DNA of 64,000 nt from JAUXFS01 sp050329575 (GTDB lineage: Bacteria; Pseudomonadota; Alphaproteobacteria; Rhodospirillales; Defluviicoccaceae): NCBI GenBank assembly GCA_050329575.1, contig JBHJOP010000009.1:1-64000 (forward strand), written 5' to 3'. Below, piece by piece: positions 44,857 through 53,854 of this stretch. Below the pieces are notes generated by a model. That model was not told where the DNA came from, did not search any database, and saw only the letters and a program-made list of their open reading frames with translations. The translations under genes and the position numbers were made by a program. Each line of letters opens with the position of its first letter. Within the stretch, counting starts at the first letter, position 1.

Positions 44857-45219
44857 TCAACCGGCCTGGCTCTCGAGCAGGCCTTCCGAGATCTGCAGGT
44901 TGATGTTGATCAGGGTGTCGAGGGCTTGGTCGGCGATCGCGTGGCCGTGCCGGAAGGTGGTACCGATCACGAAATCGCCAAGCTTCGACAGGTTGGACCG
45001 GACCTCGTCGGGGAGCGCCCCGTTGGCCGCCTTGACCATCGACTGGATGCCGACCCACAACTCGAGATTGTGGTTCAAAGCCTCGACGAGGCTGACCGGA
45101 TCCTCTTCACCGCGACGCGCCTCACGGGCTCGATCGAGGGCGATCGCCGCCTGCGAAAGGGCATAGGCCTTATGCTCAGCCGGCGTGAGCGAATCCGGAC
45201 GTGACGAACGTGGTTCCAT
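44857..45219 (-). CDS. FlaF-like flagellar biosynthesis regulator
   Basis: 120-residue helical protein. AYALSQAAIALDRAREARRGEEDPVSLVEALNHNLELWVGIQSMV and LPDEVRSNLSKLGDFVIGTTF follow the FlaF pattern, in which alphaproteobacterial FlaF promotes flagellin translation opposite FlbT. No flbT or flagellin gene is in the window, so this is an orphan copy. The extended C-terminus (ALDTLININLQISEGLL) is longer than I expect for FlaF. Confidence 0.7.
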   Translation of the reverse strand: MEPRSSRPDSLTPAEHKAYALSQAAIALDRAREARRGEEDPVSLVEALNHNLELWVGIQSMVKAANGALPDEVRSNLSKLGDFVIGTTFRHGHAIADQALDTLININLQISEGLLESQAG

Positions 45220-45455
45220 CTGAGATCCCCCTCAGGTGTAGAGCGGAACAAAATACAAGTTTAAGTTGATTTCACACGAAAAGCAAGCGGTCCTGTACAG
45301 GGTCGTCTCGGCGGCGCCCCCGCGGCAGGTGACATCTCGATGACGGGCCGCGGTCGGGGACGGGAACGCATTGAATTCCCCGTCCGGTCGGCGTAGAGGG
45401 CCGCGGTGCAGGTCCGGTGATGCCGGCACCGGCGCACAACGGCAACGGGGAGGGG

Positions 45456-46631
45456 ATGATGGCGTGCACGGACGGTGGCGGCGACGGGCCGGCCGAACCC
45501 TATCTGCTGACGCCGGGGCCGCTGACCACGTCGGCCCGGACGAAGCGGGCGATGCTGCGCGACTGGGGGTCCCGGGACGGCGATTTCATCGCCCTCGTCG
45601 CCGACATCCGCAGGCGGCTGGTCGCCATGGCGGGCGGAGGGGACGACACCGACTGCGTGCTGATGCAAGGCAGCGGCACCTTTGCGGTCGAGGCCGCCCT
45701 CGCCAGCTTCGTTCCCCGCGACGGCAGGGTGCTGGTGCCGATCAACGGTGCCTACGGCCGTCGGATCGCCACCATCCTCGACTATCTCGGCCGCGGCCGG
45801 GTCGTCCTCGACACGGGAGACTGGCTGCCGCCGCGACCGGATCAGGTGGACGCCGTCCTCGCCCGCGATCCGGCGGTCACCCACGTGGCCCTGGTCCACT
45901 GCGAGACCACCTCAGGCGTCGTCAATCCGCTTGCCGGGATCGCCGAGGTGGTCCGCCGCCGCGGCCGGCGGCTGATCGTCGATTCGATGAGTGCCTTCGG
46001 GGCGCTGCCGCTGAACGTTCGCCAGGCCCCGATCGAGGCGTTGGTGTCCTCGGCCAACAAGTGCATCGAGGGCGTTCCCGGCTTCGCCTTTGTCATCGCC
46101 GGCAAGGCGGCGCTCGCCGCGTGCGAGGGCAACAGCCACTCGCTCAGCCTCGATCTGTTCGACCAGTGGACGGCCATGACCCGCAACGGACAATGGCGCT
46201 TCACGCCGCCGACCCACGTCCTCGCCGCTTTCCACGAGGCTCTGCTCCAGCACGCCGAGGAAGGCGGGGCCGTGGGCCGACAGGCCCGCTACGCCCGCAA
46301 CCGTGACGTGCTGGTCGCCGGCATGCGCGCCATGGGGTTCGAGACCCTGTTGCCGGACACCTGTCAAGGGCCGATTATCGTCACCTTCCTGTGCCCGGCC
46401 GATCCGGCGTTCCGGATGGATCGCTTCTACGACGAGATCAAGGCTCGCGGCTACGTCATCTATCCGGGCAAGCTGACCGCCGCCGAGACCTTTCGCATCG
46501 GTTGCATCGGGCGGCTCGACGAGACGGTGATGCACGGGGTCCTCGACGCCGTCCGGGAGGCGATCGCCGTCATGGGCGTGACATCGTGTCGTCCGGTCAC
46601 CGCTCAGCCATCGAAGGGAGAACGACGATGA
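45456..46631 (+). CDS. phnW: 2-aminoethylphosphonate-pyruvate transaminase
   Basis: 391-residue fold-type I PLP enzyme that transfers the amino group of 2-aminoethylphosphonate to pyruvate, giving phosphonoacetaldehyde. Family blocks are YLLTPGPLTTS, MQGSGTFAVEAAL, LVHCETTSGVVNPL, the PLP lysine in SSANKCIEGVPGF, and FRIGCIGRL. A GGGGAGGGG directly precedes two ATGs (45456, 45459); ATG45459 has better spacing, and starts at 45417/45420 also exist. It overlaps phnX by 4 bp, forming the complete two-step phosphonatase route. Confidence 0.94.
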   Translation: MMACTDGGGDGPAEPYLLTPGPLTTSARTKRAMLRDWGSRDGDFIALVADIRRRLVAMAGGGDDTDCVLMQGSGTFAVEAALASFVPRDGRVLVPINGAYGRRIATILDYLGRGRVVLDTGDWLPPRPDQVDAVLARDPAVTHVALVHCETTSGVVNPLAGIAEVVRRRGRRLIVDSMSAFGALPLNVRQAPIEALVSSANKCIEGVPGFAFVIAGKAALAACEGNSHSLSLDLFDQWTAMTRNGQWRFTPPTHVLAAFHEALLQHAEEGGAVGRQARYARNRDVLVAGMRAMGFETLLPDTCQGPIIVTFLCPADPAFRMDRFYDEIKARGYVIYPGKLTAAETFRIGCIGRLDETVMHGVLDAVREAIAVMGVTSCRPVTAQPSKGERR

Positions 46632-47488
46632 TCAAGCTCGGAGGCGCCTCGGACTACGTCTACCAGCGCGGCTACCGTGGCCGCATCAAGGGCGTGGTGC
46701 TGGATTGGAGCGGCACGGTGGCGGACGCCTACGTGATCGCCCCGGCCGTGGTGTTCGTCGAGGTGTTCAGGCAGCGGGGCGTCGAGATCTCGATGCTGGA
46801 GGCCCGTGGTCCGATGGGACTCCGCAAGGACCTGCACATCGCAGCGCTGACCGAGGTGCCGACGATCCGCGACCGCTGGCGGGCGGTTCACGGTCGCGAT
46901 CCGGGGCGAGCGGACGTCGAGGCGATGTTCGCCGACTTCGTGCCGCGGCAGCTCGCCTGCCTGCGCCGCTACACCGCGTTGCTGCCGGGTATCGCCGAGG
47001 TCACCGGGCGGTTGCAACGGGAGTACGGGCTGAAGATCGGGGTCTCCACCGGGTTCGTCCGCTCGATGGTCGACATCCTGCATGAGGACGGCAAGACACA
47101 AGGCTTCCATCCCGACGCCACCGTCGCTGGCGACGAGGTCGCCAATGGTGCCCGCCCGAAGCCGTTCATGGTCTATCGCAACATGGACCTGATGGACGTG
47201 CATCCGATCCAGGCGGTGGTCAAGGTCGACGACACCACGTCCGGCGTCGGCGAGGGCCTGGAGGCCGGTTGCTGGGCGGTGGGCGTCTCGCGCTACGCCA
47301 ACGACATGAATATCGACAGCCTCGAGGAAGCAGAACGGCTGCCGGACGCGGAAATCGCGCGCCGCAACGGTGCCGTCAGGGAGCGGTTGGCCAGGGCCGG
47401 CGCTCACTACGTGATCGACAGCATCGTCGATCTGCCGGCGGTGATCGACGACATCGACCGGCGCCTGGAGCGCGGCGAGAAGCCGTGA
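46628..47488 (+). CDS. phnX: Phosphonoacetaldehyde hydrolase (phosphonatase)
   Basis: 286-residue HAD-superfamily enzyme splitting phosphonoacetaldehyde to acetaldehyde and phosphate. The nucleophile is Asp26 in VVLDWSGTVAD. The Schiff-base lysine is Lys67 in GPMGLRKDLH. The later HAD motifs are IGVSTGF and VKVDDTTSGV. An ATGA overlap with phnW shows coupling. No phosphonate transporter or LysR regulator gene is adjacent. Confidence 0.95.
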   Translation: MIKLGGASDYVYQRGYRGRIKGVVLDWSGTVADAYVIAPAVVFVEVFRQRGVEISMLEARGPMGLRKDLHIAALTEVPTIRDRWRAVHGRDPGRADVEAMFADFVPRQLACLRRYTALLPGIAEVTGRLQREYGLKIGVSTGFVRSMVDILHEDGKTQGFHPDATVAGDEVANGARPKPFMVYRNMDLMDVHPIQAVVKVDDTTSGVGEGLEAGCWAVGVSRYANDMNIDSLEEAERLPDAEIARRNGAVRERLARAGAHYVIDSIVDLPAVIDDIDRRLERGEKP

Positions 47489-47754
47489 TTCGCGGGCAGC
47501 ATATCACCTCTGGGCGGCGCAAAAATATGAAATAAAAACTAAGTAATAGCATCATAAAACTGTCTCATGAAATATGATGCTCATCAAAAACAAGTAGTTT
47601 TGTAAAATACTGTGGTCTGCGTGCCACGATCGAATCGGAATCCATTCCGGATTCTTCCTCCCCTCTCGATCGACAGGGTGGCGGGTGGTAACTCGACCCC
47701 ACTGTCGAACCCGACGGATGTCGAGGTTTCACGATTGGAGGGAAGGAGAAACAC
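47489..47754. promoter_or_regulatory. AT-rich porin promoter region with Pho-box-like site and inverted repeat
   Basis: From about 47516 to 47610 the sequence is sharply AT-rich compared with its surroundings. GCATCAT-AAAA-CTGTCTC at 47549-47566 matches the Pho box consensus at 14 of 18 positions by my count. TATGAT at 47573-47578 could be a -10, although the 6-bp gap is shorter than usual. The same bases form an inverted repeat, AGCATCATA (47548-47556) and TATGATGCT (47573-47581), which might alternatively terminate phnX. PhoB control of the downstream porin is inferred. Confidence 0.5.
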
Positions 47755-49188
47755 GTGCCTCGCAAGCAGATTAGAACGTTGCTCGTCGCCGCCGTCGGCG
47801 CCGCGGCTGTTCTCGGTCAGACGCCCAGCGCCCATGCAATGACCAACGAAGAGCTGCTCCGCATCATCCGCCGTCAAGCGGAGCAGATCGATGTGCTGAC
47901 CCGCAAGGTCGAGGTGCTGGAGCAGAAGACGACCGCCACGGAGGCCGGAGTGGAGGCTGCGAAGGAACAGGCCGCGGAAGCGCAGAAGACGGCGGAAGCG
48001 GCCGATACCGGCGTCGAGTTCAAGCTCGGCCCGGCCCCGACCATCCGCAGCAAGGACGGCCGCTTCGAGTTCAAGGTACGTGGCCGCCTGCTGACCGACT
48101 TCAACCTCGTACGGTCCGGCGACGATCCGCGCAACGTCGGCGGCAGCCGCATCTCGACGACATCGACGGAGTTCCGGTCGGCCCGTCTGGGGGCCGAGGG
48201 GACCGCCTGGAAGGACGTCAAGTTCACCTTCGAAGCCGATTTCGCCGACAACGCGGTGGACATCACCGACGCCTTCATCGCCTACGTCGGTGAGCCGATC
48301 AAGCCGGCGAAATACATCCGGATCGGTCAGTACAAGACGCCGAACTCGCTCGAGGAGCAGACGAGCGGCCGGTTCACCACCTTCATGGAGCGTGCCGCAT
48401 TCACCGACGCGTTCGACTTCGACCGCCGCATCGGCATCGGCACCGGCTTCGGCGGCAAGCAGTGGACCTTCGACGTCGGTCTGTTCAGCCAGAACAACGG
48501 CGACAGCGGTTCCAGCCTGAACGAAGGCTACGCGGTCGCGGGGCGGGGGACCTATGCCTTCACCGACGTTCTGGGATCGGCCGATCTGATGCATGTCGGC
48601 GCCAGCGCCCGTTTCAGGGACCTGTCCAATCAGGCGGACAACCGGCGAGTTCGCTACCGCCAGCGCCCGTTCTTCCACGACACCAACCGCTCGGTCGACA
48701 CCGGCACCCTCCGCGAGGCCGACAATGACGTCATCGCCGGCATCGAGTGGGCCTACGTCGCCGGACCGCTGTCGTTGCAAGCGGAAGCGGCGCACACTTG
48801 GCTCAACCGTGACAACGCCGATGACGCCGACGGCTTGTGGGGTGGCTATTTTGACGTCAGCTACTTTCTCACCGACGACACGCGCGCCTACCGCAGCGGC
48901 AGGTTCGATCGCGTCAAGGTCAAGAACCCGGTGTTTGGCGGCGGCTGGGGCGCTTGGCAGGTGGGCGGCCGCTTCGACTACATCGACCTCAACGGCGATG
49001 ACGTTCGGGGCGGCGAACAGTACAGCATCATCGGCGGCGTCAACTGGTATCTCAACGACCACGCTCGGATGATGGTCAACGGCGCCTATACGCGGGTGTT
49101 CAACGCCAGGGGCATGGGCGGCAACCAGATCGAGGGCAGCAGCAACAACATCTGGGGCGTCGGCATGCGCGGGCAGGTCGATTTCTGA
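47755..49188 (+). CDS. Phosphate-selective porin OprO/OprP family
   Basis: 477-residue outer-membrane protein. The signal peptide is MPRKQIRTLLVAAVGAAAVLG, with probable cleavage after AHA. A coiled-coil region covers about residues 31-85 (EELLRIIRRQAEQIDVLTRKVEVLEQK). The beta-barrel then shows FKVRGRLLTDFNL, TEFRSARLGAEGT, YIRIGQYKTPNSLEEQTS and a terminal aromatic (QVDF) typical of barrel insertion signals. The GTG at 47755 is set by GGAAGGAG. It takes up anions, probably phosphate or polyphosphate, and sits behind phnWX with a Pho-box-like promoter. Confidence 0.92.
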   Translation: MPRKQIRTLLVAAVGAAAVLGQTPSAHAMTNEELLRIIRRQAEQIDVLTRKVEVLEQKTTATEAGVEAAKEQAAEAQKTAEAADTGVEFKLGPAPTIRSKDGRFEFKVRGRLLTDFNLVRSGDDPRNVGGSRISTTSTEFRSARLGAEGTAWKDVKFTFEADFADNAVDITDAFIAYVGEPIKPAKYIRIGQYKTPNSLEEQTSGRFTTFMERAAFTDAFDFDRRIGIGTGFGGKQWTFDVGLFSQNNGDSGSSLNEGYAVAGRGTYAFTDVLGSADLMHVGASARFRDLSNQADNRRVRYRQRPFFHDTNRSVDTGTLREADNDVIAGIEWAYVAGPLSLQAEAAHTWLNRDNADDADGLWGGYFDVSYFLTDDTRAYRSGRFDRVKVKNPVFGGGWGAWQVGGRFDYIDLNGDDVRGGEQYSIIGGVNWYLNDHARMMVNGAYTRVFNARGMGGNQIEGSSNNIWGVGMRGQVDF

Positions 49189-49293
49189 TCGTCGCCCCTT
49201 CTTCCATCCGGAGGCAGGCGTTTGTCGACGGAGCCATCGCCCCGAACATCAGCCCGTTGACGGGCGAGGCGCGGCCGGTCAGAAGTGGCGGCC

Positions 49294-50745
49294 ATGACCC
49301 CCGAGGCCATCCGCACTGCACTCGAGACCGCACGCCGGCTGCCGCGACGGGAGGTGTCCGAGGCGGTCCGCCAAGCGGACGCGCTGGCACCTCTCGTCGT
49401 CGACGTCCTCGAACGGGCGGCGTCGGGCGTCTACCTCCTGCCCCGTCAGGACCGCTTGCTGTTCTACGGATTGCACGCGATGGCCGCCGGCCGCGCCACG
49501 TCCGTCTACCGGCCGCTGATGGCGCTGTTGCGGCGTCCGGAAGAGGAAATCGACGACCTGTTCGGCGACGCGGTGGCCATGACGCTGCCAGGGATCGTGC
49601 TGGCGGTGTTCGATGGCGATCCCGAACCACTGATCACCGTCATCGAAGACCGGTCGGTCCACAGCACGGTGCGATCGGTGCTGTTGTCGGTGCTGGCGCG
49701 GCTGACCTTCGACGGTGCCGTCCCACGGGAGCGGACCTTGGCGGCGATCGACCGTTTCGACTGCGACCGCCTCGCCGACGACGGCGATCTCGCCTGGTTG
49801 GGCTGGGAGGCGGCGGTCATGCTGCTTGGCCTCGCCGAGCGTGCCGATCGGGTGCGCGCCGCGTGGGTGGACGGCCGCAACCCAGGACGCGAAGTCGACC
49901 AACGTCAATGGGAGGAAGATCTCTCGACGGCGCGTGCCAACCCGACCGATCCCAGTCGGTCCGACCCGTATTTGGCAGTGCCCCTCGACGATCCGGTGGT
50001 GGCGCTGTCGCGCTTAGAGAAGGGGAGCGAACCGGCCGCGAAGGCGACTGCCCGGACCACGGTGGCGGATGACGAAGACCCGGCCGCGGGCATCCGTCTC
50101 GACGCCGAGGAGATAGACTGGCTCGCCGGGTTCCTGGCTAGTGCCCACGTGCCCGCGACGGCGATGTCACTGGAGGAACTCGACGGGTTTGTCACCGCAC
50201 TGGTCGTCGGCCCCGAAACCGTGCTGCCGAGCGAATACATGCCACACCTGTGGCGATCCGGCGACGGCGAGGGACCCGTTTACGACAGCCTGGAGCAGGC
50301 GGAGTACGTTCTTGGCCTGTTGACGCGTCATTGGAACACCATCGCCACGCGGTTGGCACGGTCCTATCCCCACGCGCCGCTCATCTGGTGCGCAGATGAC
50401 GGCAATGACGGCCAGCGCTGGGCAATCGGGTTCGGACGCGGCGTTCATTTGCGCCAACAGGCCTGGGAGCCGCTGCTCAAGGACACGAAATCCTACTTGT
50501 TTCTCGCCCCCGTGCTGCTGCTCGGCCAGGATGAGTCCACCTTGACGGCGAGGCCCTTAGCGCCCGAGGAGCGGACACGGCTGATCCGCAGCCTCACGCT
50601 CTCGACCCTCGGTATCCACGCCTTCTGGAAAGGCCGCAAAGTCGACAGACCGGCCGTCGTCCCGCGTTCGCGTCGGAAAGTCGGGCGCAACGAGCCCTGT
50701 CCGTGCGGCAGCGGCAGAAAACACAAGCTCTGCTGCGGCCGATGA
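49294..50745 (+). CDS. DUF1186 / UPF0149 (YecA-like) / SEC-C domain protein
   Basis: 483-residue soluble protein. An N-terminal helical-repeat region resembles DUF1186 (YLLPRQDRLLFYGLHAMAAGRATSVYRPLMALLRRP, LFGDAVAMTLPGI). The middle is a UPF0149/YecA-type domain (LDGFVTALVVGPETVLPSEYMPHLW). The end is a SEC-C zinc motif (GRNEPCPCGSGRKHKLCCG), as in SecA and YecA. A GTG at 49285 would add three residues. The stop overlaps the next gene by 4 bp. Function unknown; SEC-C modules often mediate ribosome or SecB contacts. Confidence 0.82.
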   Translation: MTPEAIRTALETARRLPRREVSEAVRQADALAPLVVDVLERAASGVYLLPRQDRLLFYGLHAMAAGRATSVYRPLMALLRRPEEEIDDLFGDAVAMTLPGIVLAVFDGDPEPLITVIEDRSVHSTVRSVLLSVLARLTFDGAVPRERTLAAIDRFDCDRLADDGDLAWLGWEAAVMLLGLAERADRVRAAWVDGRNPGREVDQRQWEEDLSTARANPTDPSRSDPYLAVPLDDPVVALSRLEKGSEPAAKATARTTVADDEDPAAGIRLDAEEIDWLAGFLASAHVPATAMSLEELDGFVTALVVGPETVLPSEYMPHLWRSGDGEGPVYDSLEQAEYVLGLLTRHWNTIATRLARSYPHAPLIWCADDGNDGQRWAIGFGRGVHLRQQAWEPLLKDTKSYLFLAPVLLLGQDESTLTARPLAPEERTRLIRSLTLSTLGIHAFWKGRKVDRPAVVPRSRRKVGRNEPCPCGSGRKHKLCCGR

Positions 50746-52502
50746 CGGGTCACTGCCCGGTTCCGGTGCCGACCGGCGAAGCCCTGGCGGGACCGGCGGC
50801 CGGCTACTACGATCGCGTCAATCCCGATCTGCTGCGCTGGTTGCCGCCCGACGCCGGCGTGGTGGTCGAGATCGGCTGCGGTGCAGGCGCGCTCGGCGCG
50901 GCCTACAAGCGGATCAATCCGGTGGGGCTGTACGCCGGCATCGAGCGCGACGCCGAGGTCGCCGCCGTGGCGGCGACGCGCCTCGACCGGGTGGCGGTGG
51001 GCGATGCCGAGGCTGTCGAACTCGCCGATCTCGGGCTGCAACCAGGGGAGGTCGAATGCCTGGTCTATGGTGACGTGCTCGAGCACCTGCGCGATCCGTG
51101 GTCGACGTTGCGCCGGAACCGGACCTGGCTCGCAGATGACGGCCTCGTTGTCGCCTGTATCCCCAACGTCCAGCATTGGACGATCCTCCGTGATCTTCTC
51201 GGCGGACGCTGGACGTACCGCGACGAGGGGCTACTCGATCGCACTCATCTCCGCTTCTTCACCCTCGACGGCATCCGCGCGCTGTTCGCCGACGCCGGGC
51301 TGTCGATCCTGGACATCCGTCCACGCCTCTCCGGCGGCACCGGGTTCGCCGCGTTCGTCGATGCGCTGCGTCCGGTCGTGGAGGGGCTAGGTTTGGACGC
51401 GGATCGGTTCGTCAGCCAGACCGAAGCGCTGCAGTACGTGGTCCGGGCGGCCAGAAGACCGTTCGCCGGTCCGCGGCTGCTGGTGCAATCGATGGTTCTC
51501 GCGCCGGTGGCGGCCGTCAACGATGTCCGCATCCATTTCCCGGCACGGTTTCTCGAGACCGTTCCCGGCGTTCGCATCGTGATCAGCCGCGACTCCGCCG
51601 CCCTCAACGCCGGGCGCCGGGGCGAGCGGAAGGTCTTCGTCTGGCAGCGGCCGATCCTGCGCCATCCGCGGAACCTGACGGGACTGCGCGCGCTGCGGCG
51701 GGCCGGCTACCTGATCGTCGTCGAGTTCGACGACGATCCGCGCCACTGGCCGGAGATCGCGGCGAACGATTTTCTCACCTTCCGGGGCGCGCACTGCATA
51801 CAGACCTCGACCCCGGCATTGGCCGACTATCTCCGGCAGTTCAATCCCAACGTCGCGGTTTTCGCCAACCAGATCGCCGAACTGCCGCCGCCGCGCGTGG
51901 GCGGAGACGACCGACCGCCGACCCTGTTCTTCGGCGCCCTCAACCGGGAGAGGGACTGGCGGCCGCTTCTTCCCCGTCTCAACCGGGTGCTCGCCGACTA
52001 CGGCGATCGCGTGCACGTCCGCGTCGTCCATGACCGTGATTTTTTCGACGCGCTCGCCACGCTCCACAAGACCTTCGAGGACACCTGCCCCTACGATCGC
52101 TATCTCGAAATCCTCGGCGGCTGCGACATCGGTCTGATGCCGTTGCAGGCGACACCATTCAACGGGTTGAAGTCCGACATCAAGTTCATCGAGCACGCCG
52201 CGCAGGGTGTCGTGGTGCTGGCCAGTCCCACCGTCTACGGGGAGACGATCCGGAACGGCGAAACGGGATTGATCTTCGAGACGGAGGACGAATTCGAGGT
52301 CGCACTCCGGCGGCTGATCGACGATCCCGCCCTGCGCGGAAGGATCGCCGCTGCCGCCTACGAATGGGTCAGGGACAACCGGTTGCTTGGCCGGCACTAC
52401 CGCGAACGATACGACTGGTATCTGCGGATGCTGGACGACCTGCCTCGCCTCGACGGTGAGTTGCGGGAGCGTGTGCCGGAGGTGTTCGCCGAAGGCCGGT
52501 GA
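50742..52502 (+). CDS. Fusion of class I methyltransferase and glycosyltransferase
   Basis: 586-residue two-part protein. Residues 1-235 are a SAM methyltransferase: VVEIGCGAGALGAAYK motif I, VECLVYGDVLEHLRDPW motif IV and RTHLRFFTLDGIRALFADAGL. Residues about 250-575 resemble a GT-B glycosyltransferase: LIVVEFDDDPRHWPEI, FGALNRERDWRPLLPRL, YDRYLEILGGCDIGLMPLQ, and IKFIEHAAQGVVVLAS with an EHA-type donor-binding region. It is coupled to the preceding gene (ATGA). It is likely to modify a cell-surface glycan or protein; substrate unknown. Confidence 0.82.
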   Translation: MTGHCPVPVPTGEALAGPAAGYYDRVNPDLLRWLPPDAGVVVEIGCGAGALGAAYKRINPVGLYAGIERDAEVAAVAATRLDRVAVGDAEAVELADLGLQPGEVECLVYGDVLEHLRDPWSTLRRNRTWLADDGLVVACIPNVQHWTILRDLLGGRWTYRDEGLLDRTHLRFFTLDGIRALFADAGLSILDIRPRLSGGTGFAAFVDALRPVVEGLGLDADRFVSQTEALQYVVRAARRPFAGPRLLVQSMVLAPVAAVNDVRIHFPARFLETVPGVRIVISRDSAALNAGRRGERKVFVWQRPILRHPRNLTGLRALRRAGYLIVVEFDDDPRHWPEIAANDFLTFRGAHCIQTSTPALADYLRQFNPNVAVFANQIAELPPPRVGGDDRPPTLFFGALNRERDWRPLLPRLNRVLADYGDRVHVRVVHDRDFFDALATLHKTFEDTCPYDRYLEILGGCDIGLMPLQATPFNGLKSDIKFIEHAAQGVVVLASPTVYGETIRNGETGLIFETEDEFEVALRRLIDDPALRGRIAAAAYEWVRDNRLLGRHYRERYDWYLRMLDDLPRLDGELRERVPEVFAEGR

Positions 52503-52537
52503 CCGGGGCGGGGGCGCCAGCCCCGGCGGGACGAGCC

Positions 52538-52744
52538 TCAGCCGCAGACCTGGATGCGCACCTGGCTGCCGCCGAACCGGCGCCGGGCATGGGCGGCCGC
52601 AGCCTGCTTGGCCCGCAGAAATGTCCCTTCCTGGCTGAACGTCACGCCGTCGGGCATTCGGAAGTACCACAGGGTGTAACCTCGGGGTTTCCGCCGTTGC
52701 ACCCACTCATAGCACAAGGTGCTGAATTCCACGTCGGGGTTCAT
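52538..52744 (-). CDS. Hypothetical small protein (68 aa)
   Basis: Begins MNPDVEFSTLCYEWVQRRKPRGYTLWYFRMPDG and ends KQAAAAHARRRFGGSQVRIQVCG. A purine-rich GAGAGAGACG precedes the ATG at 52744. The aromatic-rich YTLWYF core and basic C-terminal half suggest a folded, possibly nucleic-acid-binding domain, but I recognise no family. The frame continues to 52903 without support. It is convergent with the methyltransferase-glycosyltransferase gene, 35 bp away. Confidence 0.5.
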   Translation of the reverse strand: MNPDVEFSTLCYEWVQRRKPRGYTLWYFRMPDGVTFSQEGTFLRAKQAAAAHARRRFGGSQVRIQVCG

Positions 52745-53101
52745 GGTCGTCTCTCTCTCGATGCGACGCTTCCTCGGCATGCCGCCGGTATAGCCGGCGA
52801 TGCTGAAGATAGGATTAAGGGTCCGCGATTCTCCTGGGTCGCCGGTGTTCCACGCTCGCCGATCCGACGACGGCTCTCGCCATCGACGTCGGCGGATGAT
52901 CACCCCTTGCGATCACCGGCTGACGAGTCTGCTTCAAACCTCTCCCGATTTCGCCGCGGTTCGGGGAAACCTGAACCGGGACGGCGGCCATCGGCTGCGC
53001 AGCATACGCTCGGTGGCTCAATCGTCCAGACGGTGATCGCGGGGATTGCGGGGAAAACCCCCGGCGTCGGCGCGATCGGATGTCGGCTGCCGGGGACGGG
53101 G
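52745..53101. other. 357 bp without a supported gene
   Basis: Only low-complexity arginine-rich translations occur here, none with a convincing start and ribosome-binding site. It should contain the promoter of the 68-aa gene and the terminator of the DUF2062 gene. No tRNA cloverleaf or long repeat was seen. Confidence 0.6.
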
Positions 53102-53686
53102 TCAGTGGGTCGGCCGCCCGTCGACCGTTTGGACGGCGGTGACCGGCGGCTTGCGGTGCCGTCGCCTGCGTCGCATGAACAGGAGCGTGACGTAGTAGGC
53201 GAGCCAGCCTCCGAGCAGGGCATAGGGGATGCAGCCGACAGCCATTGTCAACCCCTGGTCGTGAGCGATGAGCTTGATCGAGGCGAAGACCGTCGCCAGC
53301 AAGCCGTCGTTGGCCTCCAGCACCGATCGCCACTTTGAGACGAAGCTTTCGTACTCGGTGGCGGTGTCGAAGCGGCCGAGAAGAGTCTGTCCTGTGACAT
53401 AGAAAGCGTAGTAGACGGGCCAGATGGTGAAAACGTTTGTCACCCACGTCCACGCGAGAGCGATGAACAGCCCGAACTCTAGCCGCGGGTTGCGACGGGT
53501 CGCAAGCCACGTCAGGAAGACCAGGTACATCTGGACACCGACCAGTGGAGTGAACGCCCAGAACACCCCGACTCCCACCCCGCGGGCAGTGTGTTCCGGG
53601 GAGTGTCGGCTGCGTTTCAGCGGCACCACCAATCGGAAATGGACCAGTCGAGAAAGGCGCTCAAGGAGGGAAAGCTTGCGTCTCAA
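53102..53686 (-). CDS. DUF2062 family membrane protein
   Basis: 194-residue inner-membrane protein with the DUF2062 hallmarks SPEHTARGVGVGVFWAFTPLVGVQMYL and TWVTNVFTIWPVYYAFYVTG, plus two further hydrophobic segments and a basic C-terminus (FMRRRRRHRKPP). The family is common in Proteobacteria and has no established function. It diverges from the MFS gene. Confidence 0.88.
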   Translation of the reverse strand: MRRKLSLLERLSRLVHFRLVVPLKRSRHSPEHTARGVGVGVFWAFTPLVGVQMYLVFLTWLATRRNPRLEFGLFIALAWTWVTNVFTIWPVYYAFYVTGQTLLGRFDTATEYESFVSKWRSVLEANDGLLATVFASIKLIAHDQGLTMAVGCIPYALLGGWLAYYVTLLFMRRRRRHRKPPVTAVQTVDGRPTH

Positions 53687-53854
53687 GTCGGGTGGGTCCT
53701 ACCCGTGTTCCGTGCGCCGATGTGATCCCTGCCATGATGCCGAAGTCGGTGTTCGGAAAAAAGGGGGATTCGAAGCGACGATAGCGGGGCAGCGGGAAAG
53801 ATCTCGATCGAGGAGGCCGCCTCGGTCTCGGGAGACGACCGTTCGACAGATCGG

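Noticed and set aside
47516..47610. AT-rich island considered as an insertion-sequence remnant
   Set aside because: No flanking target duplication, terminal repeats or transposase fragments; a promoter region explains it better.
47584..49062. Long minus-strand open frame opposite the porin
   Set aside because: Antisense shadow of the OprO/OprP gene, which has a signal peptide and barrel motifs.
52800..52900. Segment checked for a tRNA gene
   Set aside because: No acceptor/T-arm pairing or GTTC-type T-loop could be found on either strand.
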